A stretch of 64,000 bases of DNA from Planctomycetota bacterium (GTDB lineage: Bacteria > Planctomycetota > Planctomycetia > Pirellulales > UBA1268), in contig JAGWWA010000003.1 in assembly GCA_018970605.1 (NCBI GenBank), positions 1 through 64,000 of the forward strand, given 5' to 3'. A model generated the notes under the pieces. That model saw nothing but the letters and a program-made list of their open reading frames with translations. It was not told the origin of the DNA and made no database searches. The translations under genes were made by a program, and so were the position numbers. Shown piece after piece: positions 18,249 to 26,983 of this stretch (positions within the stretch are counted from its first letter, which is position 1; each line of letters starts with the position of its first letter).

Positions 18249-19739
18249 TCATTCCAGCTCCGGGAGCATTTCCTCGGCGAGAGCCGCCTCGCGCAGCTTC
18301 TCAAGCGCCTTGGCCTCGATCTGCCGCACCCTCTCCTTGGTGACGCCGAGCGCCGAGCCGACTTCCTTGAGGGTCTGGGGCTCGTGCTGGTGGTCGAGGC
18401 CGTAGCGGCGGATGATGATCGTCTGCTCGCGTGAATCGAGGCGGTCGAGGAACTTGCCGACCTGGGCGAGCCGGTCATTGGCGGCCATTCGCTCCTGGTT
18501 CTCGTCCGACCGCCGGTCGGCGGCCGACTGCAGGAGCTCCATGTCGGCGGCACGGAACCGGTCGCGGTGCTTGTGCTCGTCGGGGATGGAGCGGGCGTAG
18601 TTCTTCATGATCGCCCACGACGCGTAGGTGCTGAACTTGTTGCCGCGGGCGTAGTCGAACTTTTCCACGGCGCGGATCAGCGACATGTTGCCGTCGCTGA
18701 CGAGATCGAAAAAGCTGTCGCCAGGGGAGACGCGGCGCTTCGCGATCGACACCACCAGGCGGAGGTTGGCCCGCACGATGCGGTTCTTGATCTCGACGAT
18801 CTCCCCGTAGATCCGCTCGATCTGATCCATCAGCCTGGCGCTGGGGCGTTCGAGGTCGAGCTGTTCGCGGAGCGTCGCCGCCTTGTGCTTGAGGTAGTTG
18901 AACTTCCGGAACAGCCACACCTCTTGCTCGCGGGTGAGCAGCGGCACTTCGTACAGACTCGCCAGGTAGGCGGGCAGCCCGCTGGGCCGCCGCACCCGCT
19001 TGACGTCGGGCACGCCGGGATACGGCTGATCGACGACCTTTTCCGCGCTGGCCCTCGAGAACAGGGCGTTGGGAATGTTGTCGAGCGGGAGTTGCATCAC
19101 CTGCTCGGCCCGCTGGGCGAGGATCACACGGTAGATGCTCGCCTTCGAGCGATGGTAGCGGCGGGCGATGGAATCGACGGGCTCGCCGGAGAGATGATGC
19201 TGGTAGATGCGGGCGCGGCTCTCCGGACGCAGGTGCCCATCGGCCGTGGGGAACACGGCAGTGTCGGGGTGGTCCTGGTCGTACCGCTTGAGCGTGTAGC
19301 GGATCGTCTCCACGCTCCTGCCGAGCCGTTCGGCGATGCGGCGATGCACGTCGGCCGGGCAGGCTCCTGCGACCGCGAGTCGCCGGGCCCACGACACGAT
19401 CTTTTCGTGCTCGTCGCCGGAGAGCTGGCTGAAGCGGCTGCCCCGCTCGATCCGCAACGGATTGTCGCGGATGAACCGCTCGACGGCACTGGCGAGGAAG
19501 CCAACACGTCGCCGGCCGTCAACGGAGTAGCGTTGGGCGACGAGGCCATGATCCCGCCACCGCGAGATCGTCTTGGTGGACACGTTGAAGCGGCGGGCCA
19601 ACTCCTCGATGGAGAGCACCTGCTCGCCGGCCTGGATGTCACCACACGGCCCGATCGCGGGCGGCACGTCGCCACGGCCGTCGCCGGACACGTCGTCGAA
19701 GAGCCGGATGAAGTTGTCGCTGGGAGCACTGGAACGCAT
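18249..19739 (-). CDS. Sigma-70 family factor with N-terminal helix-turn-helix domains
   Basis: The C-terminal half is a group 2/3-like sigma factor. Region 2 includes DLVSDGNMSLIRAVEKFDYARGNKFSTYASW. Region 4 includes QTLKEVGSALGVTKERVRQIEAKALEKLR. The N-terminal half is unusual. It carries a MerR/excisionase-like HTH at about 41-95 (LSIEELARRFNVSTKTISRWRDHG), then two further HTH-like segments, VHRRIAERLGRSVETIRYTL and DSIARRYHRSKASIYRVI. The start is 19739 because AGGAG sits seven bases upstream. Target promoters are unknown. Paired inverted repeats upstream could be control sites. Confidence 0.85.
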   Translation of the reverse strand: MRSSAPSDNFIRLFDDVSGDGRGDVPPAIGPCGDIQAGEQVLSIEELARRFNVSTKTISRWRDHGLVAQRYSVDGRRRVGFLASAVERFIRDNPLRIERGSRFSQLSGDEHEKIVSWARRLAVAGACPADVHRRIAERLGRSVETIRYTLKRYDQDHPDTAVFPTADGHLRPESRARIYQHHLSGEPVDSIARRYHRSKASIYRVILAQRAEQVMQLPLDNIPNALFSRASAEKVVDQPYPGVPDVKRVRRPSGLPAYLASLYEVPLLTREQEVWLFRKFNYLKHKAATLREQLDLERPSARLMDQIERIYGEIVEIKNRIVRANLRLVVSIAKRRVSPGDSFFDLVSDGNMSLIRAVEKFDYARGNKFSTYASWAIMKNYARSIPDEHKHRDRFRAADMELLQSAADRRSDENQERMAANDRLAQVGKFLDRLDSREQTIIIRRYGLDHQHEPQTLKEVGSALGVTKERVRQIEAKALEKLREAALAEEMLPELE

Positions 19740-20274
19740 GATCATTCTCCTACTGGCGGCCGTGCCAGCTGTTGTGACGGGGCGCAGCGACCGCACGGGC
19801 GTGCTGCCCGAGCCATTCGCCTCGCTCCGACTGGGTCGTGACCGAGACACACCGTCCCATGCGTATGGCGGACATCCCTGGCCGCCGTCCGTGCTTGAGG
19901 ACGTGCTTTTTATACGGAGCCGCCTCAAGTCCGGTTCATGGACAACTGGGATTCTTGAGTGTTTTTCAATTGACCGGCTGACGAGAATGGTCTCAAAAAC
20001 GACGTAAGTGTATTCGGTGAAATGACTTACGGCACGCGATGGGCTCTGGCGGATTCTCGTTTTGCTGCTGGTGTGCGGCCCTGCGGCCACGAATCCAGCG
20101 GAAAAGTTTCACCAGACACTTTCGTCGCGGGGTTTGGCGGCGGTGTCGCGGAGAACTTTGGCGGGATGAGGGCTGATGGCGACGGATGCACCTTCCTGCA
20201 GGACGAAGAAGGGAGTGTTTGGCGGCCGGTGGGCGTCGCCGGGCCGGATGGATGGTGGAGCGGGGGTGCGGCAG
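19740..20274. promoter_or_regulatory. Divergent intergenic region with AT-rich core and inverted repeats
   Basis: This 535-bp gap separates the sigma factor from the rightward secreted protein. Its middle (about 19890-20030) is clearly lower in GC than the surroundings. It contains CTTGAGG (19894-19900) paired with CCTCAAG (19923-19929), with a third CTTGAG at 19954-19959. TATAAA on the minus strand (19909-19914) lies inside the first pair. CGTAAGT (20003-20009) pairs with ACTTACG (20025-20031). These are candidate operators or promoters; no gene was found here. Confidence 0.5.
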
Positions 20275-21945
20275 ATGGCAGGAACGTCGACGAACCGGAG
20301 TCGATCATGGGCGGGCCTGCTGCTCGCCTCGGCCATCCTTCTGGAGTCATGCCTGCCGGGTTTTGGCCTCCTGAGTCCCGGGACTCCGTTGGCTCGGGCC
20401 GATGACGAGCGTGGTGGTGACGAACCAATCGTTGTCGCCGAGTCGCCGGTCGCCGGCGCCGAGGCGGAGGATACGCCCGCCGCGGTCGAATCGGATGCGT
20501 CGGGCGAAGCACAGGAGTCGGCGGAGCCCCAGCCAACCGCTGCATCGGATCCGCCGGAAGAGCCCTTGACGGCCGGCCCGGTCGAAACTGCCGACAACGG
20601 CGTGCTCGCATCGTCGCCATCCCACCGCATTCGGATCAAACTTGACGTCGCGGGCGAGATCTTCGCGCCGGCGGGTCGCGATGTGCCACCCGTGAGACGG
20701 CCGATCGCGGTCGATGCGCGGTTCGACTTCGTGGAGACGCACTCCGACGAACCGGGCCGCGGCGTGACCCGCCGCTATCGCGACGCCGTCGCCGATGTGC
20801 GGGTCGATGACGCCGTTCGCACGACACGTCTGCCGCCCGACGCCCGCAGGCTGCGGGCGGTGCTCGAAGGGTCGACGCCGATGCCGTGGCTGGAAACGGG
20901 CTTCCTCAGCCGTGCGGAACTGGACCTGCTGGAGACGCCGTTCGATCCGCTCCTGCTCGACCGCCTCCTTCCGGAGAAGCCTGTCACGATCGGCGATTCA
21001 TGGACGGTCTCGGCTGACGCCGTCGCCGGCCTGCTGGCGATCGATACGGTGGAGTCGGGGAACCTCGACGCGAAACTCGTCGAGGTCGTCGATGGACGCG
21101 CCGAGGTGAAACTCGCGGGGATCATCGACGGGGCCGTTGACGGGGTGCCCACGCACGTCGTTGTGGAAGGCGCGTGTGGTGCGGCCGCCAGCGAGGTCGA
21201 TGGCGGCGTGCGTGTGGGCGACGGGATCGCGAACCTTGCCGTGACGATTCAGGAACGACGCGAGGCGAGCCACGTCGCTCCCGGCTTCGACGTCGAGGCC
21301 AGGCTCACGGTTGCCCGCGTGTCGACGGAGGAGCAGGCAGATGCCGGCGGCGAGTCGGCGGAGCCCACCGGCACCGAAGGACGACGGCGGGGCAGCGGCA
21401 GGCCGGGATTCGTCTCACACCGCGATGCGGTGGGCCGCTACGACCTCGTGCACGACGCGAGGTGGCGGGCGATCGAGGACGGTCCGGAGGGCTTGGTGAT
21501 GCGGTACGTCGATCGCGGGGCCCTGGTGGCGCAGTGCTCGATCACAGCGCTGCCTCGGGCGTCGTCGCAGTCGCCGCCCACCATCGCCGAGGTGGAGCGG
21601 GATCTCCAGCGTTCCCTCGCGGGGCAGTTCGGCAGGCTCGAGCACTCGTCCGAAGCGACGCGAAGCGACGGTGTCCGGCTGGTGCGGGTGGTGGCGACGG
21701 GCCGGGCTGACGGGCTGGCATTTCGCTGGATCCACTACGTGCTCACCGATGCGGACGGCGACCGGTTGGCCGCGACGTGCACGCTCGAGGATTCGCTCGA
21801 AAAGCGGTTTGGGACGGCCGATCGGGAGTTGGTGGACGGCATCAGGCTTCCGGCCGGCGTCGAATCGGGAGCCGAAACAGCGGGGAAAGATGGGAGCGGC
21901 CCCGACCGCGAGGCCCGGCTGCCGCAGGAATCCCGCACGCCTTGA
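20275..21945 (+). CDS. Exported protein of unknown function
   Basis: The likely start is 20275, giving a signal peptide (SWAGLLLASAILLESCLPGFG) with cleavage plausible after LARA; starts at 20176 and 20248 are also open. An acidic, Ala/Glu/Pro-rich linker of about 70 residues follows. A beta-rich domain comes next, including LEGSTPMPWLETGFLSRAELDLL and PEKPVTIGDSWTVSADAVAGLL. A second domain includes HDARWRAIEDGPEGLVMRYVDRG. The IGDSW pattern recalls planctomycete DUF6263-like proteins, but I do not firmly recognise the family. Function is unknown. Confidence 0.65.
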   Translation: MAGTSTNRSRSWAGLLLASAILLESCLPGFGLLSPGTPLARADDERGGDEPIVVAESPVAGAEAEDTPAAVESDASGEAQESAEPQPTAASDPPEEPLTAGPVETADNGVLASSPSHRIRIKLDVAGEIFAPAGRDVPPVRRPIAVDARFDFVETHSDEPGRGVTRRYRDAVADVRVDDAVRTTRLPPDARRLRAVLEGSTPMPWLETGFLSRAELDLLETPFDPLLLDRLLPEKPVTIGDSWTVSADAVAGLLAIDTVESGNLDAKLVEVVDGRAEVKLAGIIDGAVDGVPTHVVVEGACGAAASEVDGGVRVGDGIANLAVTIQERREASHVAPGFDVEARLTVARVSTEEQADAGGESAEPTGTEGRRRGSGRPGFVSHRDAVGRYDLVHDARWRAIEDGPEGLVMRYVDRGALVAQCSITALPRASSQSPPTIAEVERDLQRSLAGQFGRLEHSSEATRSDGVRLVRVVATGRADGLAFRWIHYVLTDADGDRLAATCTLEDSLEKRFGTADRELVDGIRLPAGVESGAETAGKDGSGPDREARLPQESRTP

Positions 21946-22102
21946 CGCTGCCTGGTTTCACGGCGACACTCCTTTTCGTGCGGAAATGCCCCTTTCGCTC
22001 GCGTCGGGGCGCTGCCGCAGTACGAGTTCGACAGGAGATCCGCCGGCCCGGTGTGCGAGCAGCACGACGTCGTTCCGGCTGGCGGTCATCCGATCCGCGG
22101 CC

Positions 22103-22118
22103 GGAGGCGTGAGCCATC
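22103..22118 (+). promoter_or_regulatory. infC ribosome binding site and AUC start codon
   Basis: GGAGG (22103-22107) lies 8 bases before ATC (22116-22118). A TGA at 22110-22112 in the same frame closes off any longer protein, and no ATG, GTG or TTG occurs between it and the conserved [12 protein letters not shown] non-AUG start is the documented basis of IF3 autoregulation in E. coli, where the start is AUU. Confidence 0.8.
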
Positions 22119-22616
22119 GAGAAGCAGCATCGCATCAACGAGCAGATCCGGATCACTCCGATCCGGGTGATTTCGGCAGAAGGCGGACAGCTCGGCATCA
22201 TTTCGACCGACGAGGCGATGAGCCTCGCGCGGGAAGCAGGTCTCGACCTGGTGGAGGTGGCGCCCAATGAGAAGCCGCCCGTCTGCCGGATCATGGACTT
22301 CGGCAAGTTCAAGTACCAGCAGAAGAAGAAGCATCACAAGACCCACGTTCATCACGCAAAGATCAAGGAGATCCGCCTCCGTCCCAAGACGGGTGAGCAC
22401 GACATCGAGTTCAAGGTCAATCAGGCGAAGGGCTTTCTGCTCCACAAAGACAAGGTGGTCGTCTCGGTTGTCTTTCGCGGCCGAGAACTCGCCCACATCG
22501 ACGAGGGGCAGCGTGTCATGAAGCAGATCGTCGAGCAGCTCGAGCCCGTCAGCAAGGTCGAGGCGCCTCCGCAGCAGATGGGCCGCAGGCTCGTGTGCAC
22601 CTTGTCGCCCAAGTAA
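22116..22616 (+). CDS. infC: Translation initiation factor IF-3
   Basis: IF-3 binds the 30S subunit, prevents 50S joining and proofreads start codons. The 166-residue product has the IF3-N domain ([16 protein letters not shown], then [25 protein letters not shown]). A lysine/histidine-rich linker leads to the IF3-C domain ([39 protein letters not shown]). The first in-frame GTG (22167) would delete about 17 conserved N-terminal residues, so the rare ATC at 22116 is called. It heads the infC-rpmI-rplT-pheS-pheT cluster. Confidence 0.93.
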   Translation: MEKQHRINEQIRITPIRVISAEGGQLGIISTDEAMSLAREAGLDLVEVAPNEKPPVCRIMDFGKFKYQQKKKHHKTHVHHAKIKEIRLRPKTGEHDIEFKVNQAKGFLLHKDKVVVSVVFRGRELAHIDEGQRVMKQIVEQLEPVSKVEAPPQQMGRRLVCTLSPK

Positions 22617-22674
22617 ACCCAGCCGCACGTTCCCGCAAGCACCACCACCGTACCTCGCACCAGGAGCATCACCC

Positions 22675-22878
22675 ATGCCGAAGCAGAAGACCCACAAGGG
22701 CGTCAAGAAGCGTTTCCGGATCACCGCCACCGGCAAGGTGAAGCATCGCCGCGCCGGCACGAGCCACTTGCAGGTCCGCCTGACGGCGAAGCGGAAGCGG
22801 AAGCTCCGTGGCACCGGCGTGCTGGCGGAGTCGGACGTGCACCGGATCCACGACGCACTCGGCAAGTACAGCTACTGA
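22675..22878 (+). CDS. rpmI: 50S ribosomal protein L35
   Basis: This short basic protein (67 residues) opens MPKQKTHKGVKKRFRITATGKVKHRRAG, the standard L35 signature, and is of normal length. AGGAG precedes the ATG by 10 bases. It is 58 bp after infC, the usual order. The next gene, rplT, is displaced by 593 bp of repeat-rich DNA, whereas in most bacteria the two are nearly adjacent. Confidence 0.97.
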   Translation: MPKQKTHKGVKKRFRITATGKVKHRRAGTSHLQVRLTAKRKRKLRGTGVLAESDVHRIHDALGKYSY

Positions 22879-22997
22879 GTTCACGCATGCACCGCCCTCG
22901 TGGCCGGTGCATGCTGGGCGTGAGAGCCCGCCATCCGGGCGGGCAGTTGGGTGGCGCTTCGTGGCCATGTTCGGGCTCCGCGTGATCCTCGCGTACG

Positions 22998-23045
22998 AGC
23001 CCAACGCCGTGAGGCGTGGGGCGAACTGCCGCCAGACGTCGCCTC
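22998..23045 (-). repeat. ACGCC/GGCGT palindromic repeat, copy in rpmI-rplT gap
   Basis: The reverse complement reads GACGTCTGG, then GTTCGCCCCACGCC, TCACGGCGTTGGGCT. It matches 39675-39723 and 47428-47475 over about 48 bp. Confidence 0.7.
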
Positions 23046-23124
23046 CCGTTTGATGCGCCGGGGACTCACCCTCTGCCATCCCCGACCTGCCATCCCTGAC
23101 CCACGACGAACCGCAGGCCCGTAT

Positions 23125-23151
23125 CCCCTCGCTCGCGCTCCGGGCTTCCTG
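23125..23151 (+). repeat. CCCCTCGCT hairpin/CTTCCTG repeat
   Basis: This is the fourth intergenic member of the family at 7651-7797, with one change in the right arm (GCTCCGGG). Confidence 0.65.
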
Positions 23152-23251
23152 GGCAGGCCGGTCATCCGGGCGGTGCGGGGCACGCTACCGGTGCGAGCCG
23201 ACGGTCGGGGGCACGCGCAGCGGCCGGTGACATGTGCGGACGCTGGTCGCC

Positions 23252-23313
23252 GGGATACCGTTGGGGCAGAGAACTCGCACATGCCGCCGGCTGCGAGCAT
23301 GTCACCGCCGGCG
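23252..23313 (+). repeat. 62-bp dispersed repeat, copy 1
   Basis: This copy shares ACCGTTGGGG, AGAGAACTC, CGCCGGC and CGAGCATGTC in the same order with the reverse complement of 43590-43651, with only scattered differences. It has no coding role that I can see. Confidence 0.7.
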
Positions 23314-23388
23314 GCTCGTCCTACCGTTTGATCTCGCGCCCCTTCCCGCCCCCCGCTCACGAAAACCCGCCGAAATTTCCCCCCGCCC

Positions 23389-23448
23389 TTGCAATTGCGT
23401 CGATTCACGCCAGATTTTAGGGTTCTCCATTCCGGGCCCCAGAGGCCC
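23389..23448 (+). promoter_or_regulatory. rplT leader: weak promoter and hairpin
   Basis: TTGCAA (23389-23394) is followed at roughly 17-18 bp by the AT-rich GATTTTAG, a weak sigma-70-like arrangement. GGGCC (23434-23438) pairs with GGCCC (23444-23448) across a 5-base loop, 23 bases before the rplT ATG. The separated gene would need its own promoter. L20 autoregulation through leader RNA is known in other bacteria; here it is only a possibility. Confidence 0.35.
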
Positions 23449-23471
23449 CCAGCCGTCCAAGGTTTCGAGCC

Positions 23472-23849
23472 ATGCGTACCAAGAGCGTCGTCCCGCGTCT
23501 CCGTGCCAAGAAGCGTCTCTTCAAGCGGGTGAAGGGCTCCGTCGGCGGTCGTCGCCGCCTGCTCCGCACCGCCAAGGAGTCGATCATCCGTGCCGGTGTC
23601 TACGCACGCCGCGACCGGCGGCGGAAGAAGCGGGACTTTCGGCGGCTCTGGATCGTGCGGCTCAATGCAGCCTGCCGCGAGCGGGGCTTCCGCTACAGCC
23701 AGTTGATCGCGGGCCTCGACAAGATCGGCTGCGAGCTCGATCGCCGGACGCTCGCCGAGATGGCGGTGCTCGACCCGACCGGGTTCGATGCCATCGCCGC
23801 CGAGGTGCGGAAGGCCCTCGGCCTGCCGGAGCCGGCCGCGGTCGCGTGA
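23472..23849 (+). CDS. rplT: 50S ribosomal protein L20
   Basis: This 125-residue basic protein binds 23S rRNA early in 50S assembly. Diagnostic segments are [64 protein letters not shown] and [20 protein letters not shown]. Length and order match the family. The pheS start lies within 26 bases of its stop. The unusual point is the long repeat-filled gap before it. Confidence 0.97.
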   Translation: MRTKSVVPRLRAKKRLFKRVKGSVGGRRRLLRTAKESIIRAGVYARRDRRRKKRDFRRLWIVRLNAACRERGFRYSQLIAGLDKIGCELDRRTLAEMAVLDPTGFDAIAAEVRKALGLPEPAAVA

Positions 23850-23874
23850 CGCCGTGACAGCCGTGCCGCTCGAC

Positions 23875-24873
23875 ATGTTCCGCGCCGAACTCGATCGGCT
23901 GCGGGCCGACGCGGAACTGGCCCTGTCGGCGGCGATCGATGCCGCCGCTCTCGAAGCGGCGAGAATCGAGTTTCTCGGCGCCAAGAGCGGGAGACTGAAG
24001 GCGATCCAGAAGTCGCTCGGTGGCCTCGCCCCGGCCGACAAGCCCGCCGGCGGCAAGCAGTTCAACGACGCGAAGAACGCCATCACCGCCTGCTTCGAGG
24101 CAGCGCAGGCTCGCGTGGCGGCAGGGTCATCGGGGCCGGCGGTCTCGGCGATCGACGTCACGCTGCCCGCCGATCCATTCCGCCTCGGCCACCTGCATCC
24201 GATCACGAAGACGATTCGCCGCGTCCAGGAGATCATGGGCCGGCTGGGCTTCGAGAGCGTCGATGGGCCGGAAGTCGAAGACCAGTGGCACAACTTCGAG
24301 GCACTCGCGATTCCGGCCGAGCATCCGGCCCGCGACCCGCTCGACAACTTCTATCTGGCAGTCGCCCGCGGATCCGACCCGCTTCTGCTGCGGTCGCAGA
24401 CCAGCACCGTGCAGATCCGGGTGATGGAGAACCGCGAGCCGCCGCTGCGGATCGTGTCGCTGGGTCGCGTCTACCGCCCAGACACCGCCGACGCCACGCA
24501 CTACCCGATGTTCCATCAGGTGGAGGGCCTGCTCGTGGAGCCCGGCACCACCATGGCCCACCTCAAGAGCGTGCTGCGGATGTTCGCGTCGAGTTTTCTC
24601 GGCGGCGATGTGAAGGTGCGGTTCCGGCCGTCGTTCTTCCCGTTCACCGAGCCGAGCGTGGAGGTCGACATGGAGTGGGGTGGCCGCTGGGTTGAAATGG
24701 GCGGTGCCGGGATGGTCGATCCGGCCGTTCTCGAGGCGGTTGGCTACGACCCGGACACCGTCACCGGATTCGCTTTCGGGCTGGGCGTGGAGCGGATCGC
24801 CGCCCGACGCCACGGCGTGGACGACATTCGCGACTTCTACCGCAACGACGTCAGGTTCCTGAGGCAGTTCTGA
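23875..24873 (+). CDS. pheS: Phenylalanyl-tRNA synthetase alpha subunit
   Basis: This is the class II catalytic subunit that charges tRNA-Phe in an alpha2beta2 enzyme. It has the N-terminal coiled coil ([30 protein letters not shown]). Motif 2 ([31 protein letters not shown]) and the motif 3 region ([28 protein letters not shown]) follow. The ATG at 23875 gives a length matching E. coli PheS; in-frame GTGs at 23854 and 23863 are alternatives, and none has a good Shine-Dalgarno sequence. pheT begins four bases after its stop. Confidence 0.95.
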   Translation: MFRAELDRLRADAELALSAAIDAAALEAARIEFLGAKSGRLKAIQKSLGGLAPADKPAGGKQFNDAKNAITACFEAAQARVAAGSSGPAVSAIDVTLPADPFRLGHLHPITKTIRRVQEIMGRLGFESVDGPEVEDQWHNFEALAIPAEHPARDPLDNFYLAVARGSDPLLLRSQTSTVQIRVMENREPPLRIVSLGRVYRPDTADATHYPMFHQVEGLLVEPGTTMAHLKSVLRMFASSFLGGDVKVRFRPSFFPFTEPSVEVDMEWGGRWVEMGGAGMVDPAVLEAVGYDPDTVTGFAFGLGVERIAARRHGVDDIRDFYRNDVRFLRQF

Positions 24874-24877
24874 CGCC

Positions 24878-26938
24878 ATGATCATCTCCACGAACTGGCT
24901 GGCGGATTACGTGCAGGCCCCGGGCTCGGTCGACGACATGGTCGAGCGACTGCTCATGTCGGGGCTCAACCATGAGTCGACGACGACGGTGGGCGACGAC
25001 ACCGCGGTCGAGATCGAGGTCACGAGCAACCGCCCCGACTGCCTCGGCCACATCGGCGTGGCCCGAGAGGTGGCGGTGCTCTTCGGGCGGCCGCTCCACG
25101 TGCCCGACCCGCGGCCGCTCGAGGGCGCCGGCGAGGCCGCGCGGAGCATCGCCGTCGAGATCCGTTCGCCGGAGATCTGCCCCTGCTACACGGCGAGGGT
25201 GATCCGCGGGGTGAGGGTGGGGCCGAGCCCCACGTGGCTCATCGACCGGCTGGCCACGGTGGGCGTGGCGAGCGTCAACAACGTGGTGGACGTCACCAAC
25301 TACGTCATGCTCGAGAGCGGTCAGCCGCTGCACGCCTTCGACCTCGCGAAGATCCGGGGCGGCCGGATCGTGGTGCGGCGGGCGGTCGAGGGCGAGCCGT
25401 TCGTCGCCATCAACCACAAGACCTACACGCTCTCCGAGCGGATGTGCGTGATCGCCGACGCCGAGCGACCCGTGGCGCTTGCCGGCGTGATGGGGGGCGC
25501 CGACACCGAGATCGCCGCGGACACTGCGGACGTGCTCCTCGAGTCGGCGCAGTTTGCGCCGCTGCCGGTGCGGGCCGCCGCCCGCGGGCTCGTGCTCGCG
25601 AGCGCCTCGTCCTATCGTTTCGAACGCGGACCCGACCCCGCGATGGTCGATTGGGCGAGCCGCCGGGCCGCCGGGTTGATCCTCGAACTCGCGGGCGGTT
25701 CGCTCGATCGTGGCGTCGTGGTGGCTGGGCAACTGGCCTGTGCCCCGGCCGAGATCCGGCTGGCCGCGGAGCGGGTCGGCGAGGTGCTCGGCGTCGACAT
25801 CGCCGACGCCCGCCAGCGGCAGATCCTCACGGCACTCGGCTTTGTCGAGGCCCGCGGTTCCGCCCCGCATGACCACCGCTGGCGGGCCCCCACGTGGCGG
25901 CGCGACTGCTGGCGGGAGATCGACCTGGTCGAGGAGATCGCGCGGATCGAGGGCTATGGCCACGTGCCGGAGAACGCCGTGATCGCGGCGCGGCCGATCG
26001 AACTCTCGGCCCGCGAGCAGACGGTGCGGCGGGCCTCCGAGGTGCTCGTGGCCGCCGGGCTCTGCGAGGCGATGACGCGAAGCGTGGTGGCGGAGGAGAT
26101 GGCCTCGATGCCGAGTCCGTGGGGCGACACCGCCCCGCTCGCGATTTCGCCCCCCTTGGTGCGCGGTGCCGACCGGCTGCGACGGAGCCTGCTGCCGAGC
26201 CTGCTCGACGCCCGTGCGGGGAACGAAGCCGTCGGCGTGAACGACGCCGACCTCTTCGAGATCGCCCGCGGGTATCTCGGCCGCCGCGATGGCGAGCACG
26301 CGGCGAGGGGGCCCGTGGAGGAGCCGCTCCTGGCAGGGATCGTGGTTGGCGGTGGCTTCTCGAGGGCCAAGGGGCTCTGCGACGCGGTCCTCGCCGGCTT
26401 GGGCCTCGCCGGTGACGGGATTCGCCTCGTTTATCGGCCGACCGATTGTCCGCCCTTTGCGGTTGGGCGTGCGGCCGAGGTGCTGCTCGAGCGATCCGGC
26501 CACGCGGCGGAGCGGGTGGCGGTCGTGGGGGAGGTGGCCGCCGACATGGCCGGCCGGCTGGGTCTGCAGGGGTGCGTGTCGGCCGCCGAGGTGCGGCTCG
26601 ACCGGCTCACCTTCGCAGCCTCGATCGAGCGGCCCCTCGTGAAGCCGAGCGACTTTCCGGCCGTGCAGCGGGATGTGAACCTCGTGGTGGACGAGACGGT
26701 GCCGTGGGGCGATGTCGAGGCGGCGATTCGCGCGGCGGCGGGGGCCGTCTTGGAGGACTGCCGGCTCGTGCAGATCTGGCGGGATGCCGACCGCCTGGGG
26801 GCCGGTCGTAAGAGCTTCGTCGTGGCGGTATCGCTTCGCAGCGCGACCGGCACGCTCTCGGGTGACGAGGCCGGCCGGATCGTCGATGGCGTGGTTGCCG
26901 AGTGTGGCCGTCGGGTGAACGCCGTGCTCAGGTCGTAA
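24878..26938 (+). CDS. pheT: Phenylalanyl-tRNA synthetase beta subunit, short form without EMAP domain
   Basis: The editing/tRNA-binding subunit is 686 residues, against roughly 800 in E. coli. Residues 1-40 match the usual N-terminus ([13 protein letters not shown] to [10 protein letters not shown]). The chain then passes directly to [25 protein letters not shown], skipping the roughly 100-residue EMAP/OB tRNA-binding domain. B3/B4 ([26 protein letters not shown]) and B5 follow, with the C-terminal FDX-ACB domain at [22 protein letters not shown] short PheT is, to my knowledge, common in planctomycetes, so this looks like a lineage trait and not damage. Confidence 0.93.
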   Translation: MIISTNWLADYVQAPGSVDDMVERLLMSGLNHESTTTVGDDTAVEIEVTSNRPDCLGHIGVAREVAVLFGRPLHVPDPRPLEGAGEAARSIAVEIRSPEICPCYTARVIRGVRVGPSPTWLIDRLATVGVASVNNVVDVTNYVMLESGQPLHAFDLAKIRGGRIVVRRAVEGEPFVAINHKTYTLSERMCVIADAERPVALAGVMGGADTEIAADTADVLLESAQFAPLPVRAAARGLVLASASSYRFERGPDPAMVDWASRRAAGLILELAGGSLDRGVVVAGQLACAPAEIRLAAERVGEVLGVDIADARQRQILTALGFVEARGSAPHDHRWRAPTWRRDCWREIDLVEEIARIEGYGHVPENAVIAARPIELSAREQTVRRASEVLVAAGLCEAMTRSVVAEEMASMPSPWGDTAPLAISPPLVRGADRLRRSLLPSLLDARAGNEAVGVNDADLFEIARGYLGRRDGEHAARGPVEEPLLAGIVVGGGFSRAKGLCDAVLAGLGLAGDGIRLVYRPTDCPPFAVGRAAEVLLERSGHAAERVAVVGEVAADMAGRLGLQGCVSAAEVRLDRLTFAASIERPLVKPSDFPAVQRDVNLVVDETVPWGDVEAAIRAAAGAVLEDCRLVQIWRDADRLGAGRKSFVVAVSLRSATGTLSGDEAGRIVDGVVAECGRRVNAVLRS

Positions 26939-26942
26939 AACA

Positions 26943-26960
26943 CCGGTCGTTGACGACCGG
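26943..26960. terminator. Perfect hairpin after pheT
   Basis: CCGGTCGT and ACGACCGG form a perfect inverted repeat 4 bases after the pheT stop and 24 bases before the next gene. There is no T-run, so it may be an attenuator, an mRNA-stabilising stem or a weak terminator. Confidence 0.45.
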
Positions 26961-26983
26961 CTCAGCCGTCGGGAGCGGTGTGC

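Larger units (their letters stand above)
22879..23471. repeat. Repeat-filled gap splitting rpmI and rplT
   Basis: No credible gene is present. The gap contains the ACGCC/GGCGT repeat in reverse orientation (22998-23045), the CCCCTCGCT hairpin repeat (23125-23151) and one copy of a roughly 62-bp repeat (23252-23313). An AT-richer leader with a hairpin precedes rplT. Confidence 0.75.

Noticed and set aside
18197-18553. N-terminal extension of the FG-GAP protein
   Set aside because: It overlaps the sigma-factor gene in another frame and has arginine/serine-rich shadow composition; the signal peptide starts at 18196.
22167-22169. GTG as infC start codon
   Set aside because: It would remove conserved IF3-N residues; ATC 22116 has the ribosome site.
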